This document shows positions 1 to 3,551 of a stretch of DNA of 6,447 nucleotides, piece by piece (the stretch's first letter is position 1; the number at the start of each line of letters is the position of its first letter). Both the position numbers and the translations under genes were made by a program. The notes under the pieces are model-generated. The model worked only from the letters and a program-made list of their open reading frames with translations. It made no database searches and had not been told where the DNA came from. Location of the stretch: NCBI GenBank assembly GCA_003542415.1, contig DPKR01000137.1:1-6447 (forward strand), read 5' to 3'. This stretch comes from Alphaproteobacteria bacterium. GTDB taxonomy: Bacteria; Pseudomonadota; Alphaproteobacteria; RF32; CAG-239.

Positions 1-636
1 AGTGAGAGTGGGGCGATTGTTGATGCAAAAAACGACAATGGACGTACGGCTTTAATGTTGGCTGCAGAGCTTACTGAAGATCCCAAAATTATCACAACAT
101 TGGTTAAAAATGGTGCTGCTGTGAATATTGAAGATAATGATGGATATACAACACTGATGCATGCTGCAGTACATAATCAAAATCCAGAAATCATTACTAC
201 ATTGATTAAGTACGGAGCAAATGTAAACAAACAAAATGTTATGGGTAAAACAGCTTTAATTACCGCTGCCGAAAGTAATCAAAATCCTGAAATTATTATG
301 GCATTAATTAAAAATGGTGCTAATATTAATGCTAGAGCTCCTAAATGGGGAATAGTCCTCCCATTCATGATACAAAGTAGCACATCACCTTTAACTAATA
401 ATAAAGTTAATTTTCAAGATAAAGAAAATATAGGTGCAACAGCTTTAATGGCGGCAGCTGCTTTGAACCAAAATCCTGATATCGTTACTACTTTAATTAT
501 GAATGGCGCAAATGTAAAATTAAAAAACGTAGATGGTAAAACGGCTTTAGATTATGCAAAAGATAATTCATATATTTATAATACAAAAGCTTATTGGCTT
601 TTGAGTGATAAAATGTATGAAGATGAAATCAATTAA
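1..636 (+). CDS. Ankyrin-repeat protein, C-terminal part (5' end outside window)
   Basis: The frame is open from base 1 to TAA at 634-636 (211 residues visible) with no clear start, so the gene begins upstream. The Met codon at 55 lies inside a repeat (T-A-L-M-L-A-A) and is not a credible start. Ankyrin signatures recur: G-x-T-A/T-L-M-x-A-A, then N-P-E-I-I-T-T-L-I-K, then N-G-A-N-V-N. The conserved glycines are at visible residues 14, 48, 82, 145 and 179, giving a 34-residue period instead of the canonical 33. About 29 extra residues (114-142) interrupt the array. After the last, incomplete repeat the chain ends with a short acidic tail. Ankyrin repeats bind other proteins; the partner, and whether this one is secreted to a host or acts internally, cannot be told without the N-terminus. 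No membrane segment is visible. The region is visibly AT-richer than its neighbours (17 of 60 bases G+C at 181-240), which may reflect acquisition. The family call is safe; the function is unknown. Confidence 0.93.
   Translation, partial: SESGAIVDAKNDNGRTALMLAAELTEDPKIITTLVKNGAAVNIEDNDGYTTLMHAAVHNQNPEIITTLIKYGANVNKQNVMGKTALITAAESNQNPEIIMALIKNGANINARAPKWGIVLPFMIQSSTSPLTNNKVNFQDKENIGATALMAAAALNQNPDIVTTLIMNGANVKLKNVDGKTALDYAKDNSYIYNTKAYWLLSDKMYEDEIN
34..603 (+). repeat. Tandem ankyrin coding repeats, 102-nt period, with one insertion
   Basis: Units in register are 34-135, 136-237, 238-339, then an 87-nt insertion (340-426), 427-528, and a partial last unit from 529. Each full unit encodes 34 residues. 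Similarity is visible at the DNA level around the repeated N-Q-N-P codons (for example near 175, 277 and 466), but third positions have diverged, so this is an old protein-level repeat and not a recent DNA duplication. The inserted stretch encodes a hydrophobic and Ser/Thr/Asn-rich loop unlike ankyrin sequence. Confidence 0.85.
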
Positions 637-652
637 GGATTATCCCCATCAT

Positions 653-685
653 CACTCGGATAGAAAAAATCCGAGTGTTTTTTTT
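653..685 (+). terminator. Rho-independent terminator of the ankyrin gene
   Basis: The arms CACTCGGA (653-660) and TCCGAGTG (670-677) form a perfect 8-bp stem, 9 bp if T661-A669 pairs, with an A-rich loop. Eight T residues (678-685) follow directly. It lies 17 nt after the ankyrin stop codon, so it isolates that gene from the DUF4167 operon. Confidence 0.92.
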
Positions 686-696
686 CAAATTTGCTC

Positions 697-724
697 TTGC
701 AATTTTTAAAAGAAGGCTTATAAT
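697..724 (+). promoter_or_regulatory. Candidate sigma-70-type promoter for the DUF4167 operon
   Basis: TTGCAA (697-702) is separated by 16 bp from a perfect TATAAT (719-724). It is placed just after the ankyrin terminator and about 115 bp before the DUF4167 start, and predicts transcription starting near 731. The -10 box lies inside a perfect inverted repeat, GCTTAT-A-ATAAGC (716-728), which could be an operator or could simply reflect the AT-rich -10 sequence. The -35 match is only four of six. This is inferred from consensus only. Confidence 0.55.
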
Positions 725-732
725 AAGCTCAT

Positions 733-821
733 AAATAAAGCAGGTTTGTTTTGTTGAAGTGCCTGCGGTTTATTTCCAAATAAATACATTTTTTTAATTT
801 TAACCAAAGCCGTTAAGGCTT
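733..821 (+). other. Structured 5' leader of the DUF4167 operon
   Basis: Three potential RNA hairpins lie between the candidate promoter and the start codon. The first pairs 733-744 (AAATAAAGCAGG) with 762-775, 12 bp with a two-base bulge (767-768); it would begin almost at the predicted transcript 5' end. The second pairs TTTATT (769-774) with AATAAA (779-784) and competes with the base of the first. The third pairs AAGCC (807-811) with GGCTT (817-821), just before the Shine-Dalgarno-like TTTTAGG (824-830). I do not recognise a known riboswitch. Simple 5' mRNA stabilisation is as likely as regulation. Confidence 0.4.
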
Positions 822-839
822 GATTTTAGGTGTTTTGAT

Positions 840-1370
840 ATGAAAAAAAACAATAATAAGTTTCGTGGTAATAACAACAATAATAACAATATGTATAACT
901 TAAACTATCGATTCGACAGTGTCAGTCCGGCAGGAAAATTTTCGGGCACGGCGCTCGATTTGATCAAACGTTATAATGAGCTTGCCAAAGAGGCGCACGC
1001 TTCAGGCAACTATGTGGAGATGGAAGTTTTTCGCCAATATGCCGAGCACTATCGCAAGATTGTGACCGAAATCAACGAACGCAAGGCGGCAAATCAGACT
1101 CAAAATCAACAAACCAAGGCAGAGGAAAATCAAGAGCAACAAGCCGCATCTTCTTCTGAACAAAATGCAACGGCACAAGCTCAAGCTTCAACAGAACCGG
1201 CAACAGATCAAGCCATCACGCAACAGCCTTTGTCATTAAAGAAAAAAACTTTGAAAATTGTTGAAGTCAAAGAAAACGACAATGTGATCAAAGAGGCTGA
1301 AACAGATAAGCCCAAACGCACCTACAAACGCAAGACAAAAGAAGAACCGGCAGAAGCTGCCGCTGTTTAA
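840..1370 (+). CDS. DUF4167 family protein
   Basis: This 176-aa cytosolic protein of unknown function matches DUF4167, a family typical of Alphaproteobacteria. Residues 1-18 are a basic, Asn-rich leader with seven consecutive Asn (11-17). Residues about 20-80 are the conserved domain: R-F-D-S near 24-27, G-T-A-L-D-L-I-K-R-Y-N-E-L-A near 36-49, then H-A-S-G-N-Y-V-E-M-E and Q-Y-A-E-H-Y-R-K-I. Residues about 83-130 are a Gln/Ala/Glu-rich disordered linker, and 132-168 carry a Lys/Arg-rich segment ending K-P-K-R-T-Y-K-R-K-T-K. The low-complexity basic ends suggest nucleic-acid or ribosome association, which is inference. The start is supported by AGG (828-830) nine bases upstream. It is the first gene of the operon and its stop overlaps the next start by one base. 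In many relatives I recall prfA/prmC upstream; here an ankyrin gene and a terminator are found instead. Confidence 0.88.
   Translation: MKKNNNKFRGNNNNNNNMYNLNYRFDSVSPAGKFSGTALDLIKRYNELAKEAHASGNYVEMEVFRQYAEHYRKIVTEINERKAANQTQNQQTKAEENQEQQAASSSEQNATAQAQASTEPATDQAITQQPLSLKKKTLKIVEVKENDNVIKEAETDKPKRTYKRKTKEEPAEAAAV
1348..1362 (+). other. GC-rich hairpin just before the metallophosphoesterase start
   Basis: CGGCAG (1348-1353), loop AAG, CTGCCG (1357-1362): a perfect 6-bp stem ending seven bases before the ATG at 1370, where a Shine-Dalgarno sequence would normally lie. No good Shine-Dalgarno is visible there. It could force translation of the next gene to depend on ribosomes finishing DUF4167. 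It also encodes an Ala/Glu-rich tail, so coincidence is possible. Only three T follow, so it is not a convincing terminator. Confidence 0.45.
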
Positions 1371-2515
1371 TGATGCAAAGACAAAGGAAGAAGATGATGG
1401 TGTTCTTTTTGGGCATGCTTATTCTTGTTGTTGCGGCAATTGCGGTATCATACAAAACATTGACGGGATATACTTCATTTTCCGCTTTTTCAAAGGTTTT
1501 GATTTTGCTTGTTCTTACGGTATCTTGGTTTTCGCCGATGTGGCTGAGATGGGTTAGGAACGGTTCTGAATTTTTAAACGGAACATTTTATGACATTGCC
1601 TATAAGCTCGGCTATTTTATGATGGGGTTTGTGCTCATTTTGACAATGATGCTTATATTGCGCGATGTGCTGTGGTATGTGGTTTATTTTATCTCAAGGA
1701 TAAAGGCACTCAATCCGGATAATGCGCATGCCATCAATGTTGCCAATTTGATCACTGTTTTGTTGGCGCTAATGGCCTCGTTTTATGGGGTTTATGAGGC
1801 GCATAAAACACCGGATGTAAGGCAAATCAATATTTCAGATAATCGCATTAAAGAGCCCTTAAAACTGGTGATGGCGTCTGATTTTCATATCAACCAATCA
1901 ACGCCCGTTTGGCATATTCAAAAAATGATAAACATCATCAACAAACAAAATCCGGATTATATTTTGCTCGTGGGCGATATTGTGGATGATGAGCCGGAAC
2001 GCACAATTGAAAAGTTCAAAATGCTTGAAGCTTTGAAAGCAAAAAAGATTTATATTTCACTCGGCAATCATGAATTTTATCACAAGCCTTATGCATGGAT
2101 GATCGAATTCAATAATTTGGGTTTTGAAGTGTTGCACAACACGGGTGAAAAAATTGAAAACACGGGCGTTTATGTTGGCGGTGTGCCAGATGTTGGCTCA
2201 ACAAGTGTGAACTACGACAAAGCTTTTTATGAAGCGGGAGAGACATATAAAATTTTGCTCTCTCATGCACCGACCGATTTTAAGGATATCGACAAGACAA
2301 AGTTTGATATTCAGCTCTCAGGACACACGCACGGCGGGCAAATTTTTCCGTTTCAATATATTACAAAACGCGCAAATGACGGCTATTTAGCGGGGCTTTA
2401 TGAAACAGATGATGCTGACTTGTTTGTTTCGCGCGGCGCAGGCTATTGGGGGCCGCCAATGCGAATTTTGGCAGAACCTGATATTGCTGTTTTGAATTTG
2501 GAGCCTTCAAAATAA
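1370..2515 (+). CDS. Membrane-anchored metallophosphoesterase (YkuE/YaeI-like)
   Basis: This 381-aa calcineurin-like phosphoesterase has an N-terminal membrane domain. Hydrophobic segments lie at about 11-28, 41-58, 79-106 and 123-142, placing the catalytic domain (from about 160) at the membrane surface. The dinuclear metal motifs are intact and in order: D-F-H (D171, H173), G-D-I-V-D-D (D203), G-N-H-E (N233, H234), L-S-H-A-P (H299) and G-H-T-H-G-G (H319, H321). The family cleaves phosphomonoesters or phosphodiesters; YkuE/YaeI-type relatives are membrane-associated and some act on lipids, but the substrate here is not determinable. The length is typical for the multi-TM subgroup. The start ATG shares its A with the preceding TAA, and ATG at 1373 is an equally possible start one codon on. 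There is no clear Shine-Dalgarno, suggesting translational coupling. The gene overlaps the next one by one base. Confidence 0.9.
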   Translation: MMQRQRKKMMVFFLGMLILVVAAIAVSYKTLTGYTSFSAFSKVLILLVLTVSWFSPMWLRWVRNGSEFLNGTFYDIAYKLGYFMMGFVLILTMMLILRDVLWYVVYFISRIKALNPDNAHAINVANLITVLLALMASFYGVYEAHKTPDVRQINISDNRIKEPLKLVMASDFHINQSTPVWHIQKMINIINKQNPDYILLVGDIVDDEPERTIEKFKMLEALKAKKIYISLGNHEFYHKPYAWMIEFNNLGFEVLHNTGEKIENTGVYVGGVPDVGSTSVNYDKAFYEAGETYKILLSHAPTDFKDIDKTKFDIQLSGHTHGGQIFPFQYITKRANDGYLAGLYETDDADLFVSRGAGYWGPPMRILAEPDIAVLNLEPSK

Positions 2516-2943
2516 TGTGTTTGAATTTTGAAGAAGGTATGAAGATTGCTTTTGAATTTGATGTTTCAACCGCAAAAGATTGTGCGGTGGTTTATAGCAT
2601 CAGTTTTTTGAAAACTGCTGAAAACAGAGATAAAGCTTATGCTTATGTGAAAGCAAATAAAGGGTGCAAAACTTTAGATGATACACCGTGTGGCAAAACA
2701 CTTTGTGAAAAAGGGTATCAGGCAACAAATGAAGTTGCAACAGATGAAATTAAAAAAATTTGGAAGGTAGCATCTGAACGTTTTATCAAATCTGCAAACG
2801 GCAATTTGACGGCATTTGCAGACGGTGCAGATGAGCGCAGCACTTTTTGCACAGTTGAAATGCCGGCAATACTCAAAAACGAAAAAATCAAAACAATCAA
2901 CGGAATTGAGAAAGTTGAATATTTGAAAAAATTCCGAAAATAA
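2515..2943 (+). CDS. Hypothetical protein, 142 aa, six cysteines
   Basis: I do not recognise this protein. It is very likely real: it starts in a TAATG overlap with the metallophosphoesterase, has GGAG (2500-2503) eleven bases upstream, and ends just before the next transcription unit. Residues 9-16 (M-K-I-A-F-E-F-D) look like a first beta strand, so Met9 (ATG at 2539) is an alternative start, although its AAGAAGG is only one base away. Cysteines are at 2, 23, 51, 59, 64 and 112; the central C-x7-C-x4-C (51-64) could bind metal or form disulfides, but it is not a standard zinc motif. The second half (about 75-138) looks like a compact alpha/beta domain: W83, an A-S-E-R-F helix, G-x4-F-A-D-G-A, E115-x-P, then I-N-G. 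There is no signal peptide or membrane segment, so it is probably cytosolic. Its partner may be the upstream phosphoesterase. Confidence 0.8.
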   Translation: MCLNFEEGMKIAFEFDVSTAKDCAVVYSISFLKTAENRDKAYAYVKANKGCKTLDDTPCGKTLCEKGYQATNEVATDEIKKIWKVASERFIKSANGNLTAFADGADERSTFCTVEMPAILKNEKIKTINGIEKVEYLKKFRK

Positions 2944-2946
2944 CAC

Positions 2947-2975
2947 TTGCATTTTAAAACAAAAAAGCTTACAAA
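2947..2975 (+). promoter_or_regulatory. Weak candidate promoter for the ferredoxin gene
   Basis: TTGCAT (2947-2952), a 17-bp spacer and TACAAA (2970-2975) give a partial sigma-70 match, 40 bp before the ferredoxin start. No terminator lies between the upstream operon and the ferredoxin, so read-through could also express it. Confidence 0.25.
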
Positions 2976-3002
2976 GAGGCTTTGATATATCAATTTAATT
3001 TT

Positions 3003-3008
3003 AGGAGA
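3003..3008 (+). promoter_or_regulatory. Ribosome binding site that fixes the ferredoxin start
   Basis: AGGAGA sits six bases before the ATG at 3015. The in-frame ATG at 2982 has no comparable site and would add eleven residues not found in ferredoxins, so 3015 is the start. Confidence 0.85.
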
Positions 3009-3014
3009 ATTTAT

Positions 3015-3254
3015 ATGCCTTCAGTTGTTAACGATAGCTGCATTAAATGCAAAGCTTGCGCAAGCGTATGTCCGGTTGATGCTTTTCATGAAGCAGAAAA
3101 TCAACTCGTTGTGAATCCGGATGTTTGCATCGATTGCGGTGTGTGCATTTCTGAATGCCCGCAAGAAGCAATTTGCAACGATGCAGATGCTGATCCTGAA
3201 GTTGTTAAGTTCAATGCTGAGCAAGCAAAAGTTTGCCCGAACGCTAACGACTAA
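3015..3254 (+). CDS. Small 2[4Fe-4S] ferredoxin, FdxA-related
   Basis: This 79-aa soluble electron carrier has two complete cluster motifs: C9-x2-C12-x2-C15-x3-C19-P and C38-x2-C41-x2-C44-x3-C48-P. As in bacterial ferredoxins, each cluster takes three cysteines from one motif and the fourth from the other. The framework resembles FdxA (Azotobacter FdI type): V-V-N-D-S-C-I-K-C-K near 4-13, C-P-V-D-A-F near 19-24, D-V-C-I-D-C-G-V-C, and a C-terminal N-A-E-Q-A-K-V-C-P-N. FdxA has a longer first motif that gives a [3Fe-4S] cluster; here it is shortened to the all-[4Fe-4S] spacing and the FdxA C-terminal extension is missing. Two further cysteines (54 and 74) have no assigned role. Likely partners are low-potential oxidoreductases such as pyruvate:ferredoxin oxidoreductase or a hydrogenase (inference). 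It lies 71 bp after the unknown protein and is followed by a terminator. Confidence 0.95.
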   Translation: MPSVVNDSCIKCKACASVCPVDAFHEAENQLVVNPDVCIDCGVCISECPQEAICNDADADPEVVKFNAEQAKVCPNAND

Positions 3255-3275
3255 TTTTTTAGACGAAATGAAAAT

Positions 3276-3305
3276 AAAAACCTCAAGCAAAGCTTGAGGT
3301 TTTTT
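3276..3305. terminator. Bidirectional intrinsic terminator between convergent genes
   Basis: CCTCAAGC (3281-3288), loop AAA, GCTTGAGG (3292-3299) is a perfect 8-bp stem. On the plus strand it is followed by TTTTTT (3300-3305) and ends the ferredoxin transcript. On the minus strand the flanking A tract (3276-3280, and more A before it) becomes the T tract, ending the antiporter/regulator transcript just after its stop at 3312. Confidence 0.93.
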
Positions 3306-3311
3306 GTTTTT

Positions 3312-3551
3312 CTAAAAAAACATGGCTTGTGCTGTTGCGCCATTGATGACATTGAGCTCTTGAACCAAGCGCTCAACATCGGCGGGGATTGTGTCCATCA
3401 CAACATGTATCAGACGAATATTGCGTTTTTCATATGGCAGACCCAAGCGGCTGACAATGCAATCTGAAAAGTGGTGCAAAAGGGCATTAACTTCGGGGAT
3501 TTTGCTGAAATCTTCAATTTTGATGCCTAAGGTTGCAAGCTTTCTGTTCAT
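3312..3551 (-). CDS. TM1266-type iron-only hydrogenase system regulator
   Basis: This 79-aa protein of the small ACT/NikR-C-like regulator family is named for Thermotoga TM1266. Matching features by memory of the family are: V-N-A-L-L-H-H-F-S-D (about 21-30), I-V-S-R-L-G-L-P-Y (about 32-40), E-K-R-N-I-R-L-I-H-V-V-M-D (about 41-53, the central strand), a helix V-E-R-L-V-Q-E-L-N, and N-G-A near the end where relatives have a G-V turn. Relatives sit near [FeFe]-hydrogenase or maturation genes and are assumed to regulate them, though the biochemical role is little proven. There is no DNA-binding ribbon or helix-turn-helix in this short chain, so a ligand-sensing or protein-binding role is plausible. 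The start is fixed by AAGGAGA (complement of 3558-3564) six bases upstream. Its ATG overlaps the antiporter stop (ATGA), so the two are translationally coupled. No hydrogenase gene is in the window. Confidence 0.8.
   Translation of the reverse strand: MNRKLATLGIKIEDFSKIPEVNALLHHFSDCIVSRLGLPYEKRNIRLIHVVMDTIPADVERLVQELNVINGATAQAMFF

Noticed and set aside
52..234. Reverse-strand open frame opposite the ankyrin repeats
   Set aside because: It mirrors the ankyrin reading frame, is rich in Cys/Ile/Asn as antisense of AT-rich repeats, and has no recognisable domain.
34..528. Direct repeats as a possible CRISPR or mobile element
   Set aside because: The period is 102 nt, fully coding and diverged at third positions; these are ankyrin units.
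870..890. AAC/AAT trinucleotide tract as a contingency microsatellite
   Set aside because: It encodes the Asn stretch common at DUF4167 N-termini; triplet units would not shift frame, so phase variation is not expected.
1002..1184. Hydrophobic reverse frame opposite DUF4167
   Set aside because: Leu/Arg/Cys-rich antisense of a Gln/Glu-rich coding region; a shadow of the real gene.
2964..2983. Hairpin AAAGC...GCTTT between the unknown protein and the ferredoxin
   Set aside because: Only 5 bp with a 10-nt loop and no T tract; too weak to call a terminator.
2674..2993. Two reverse frames opposite the unknown protein and the ferredoxin leader
   Set aside because: Phe/Cys-rich antisense translation with no ribosome site; the forward frame has operon overlap and a Shine-Dalgarno.
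2982..3014. Longer ferredoxin start at 2982
   Set aside because: It adds eleven residues absent from ferredoxins, and AGGAGA is correctly spaced for 3015 instead.
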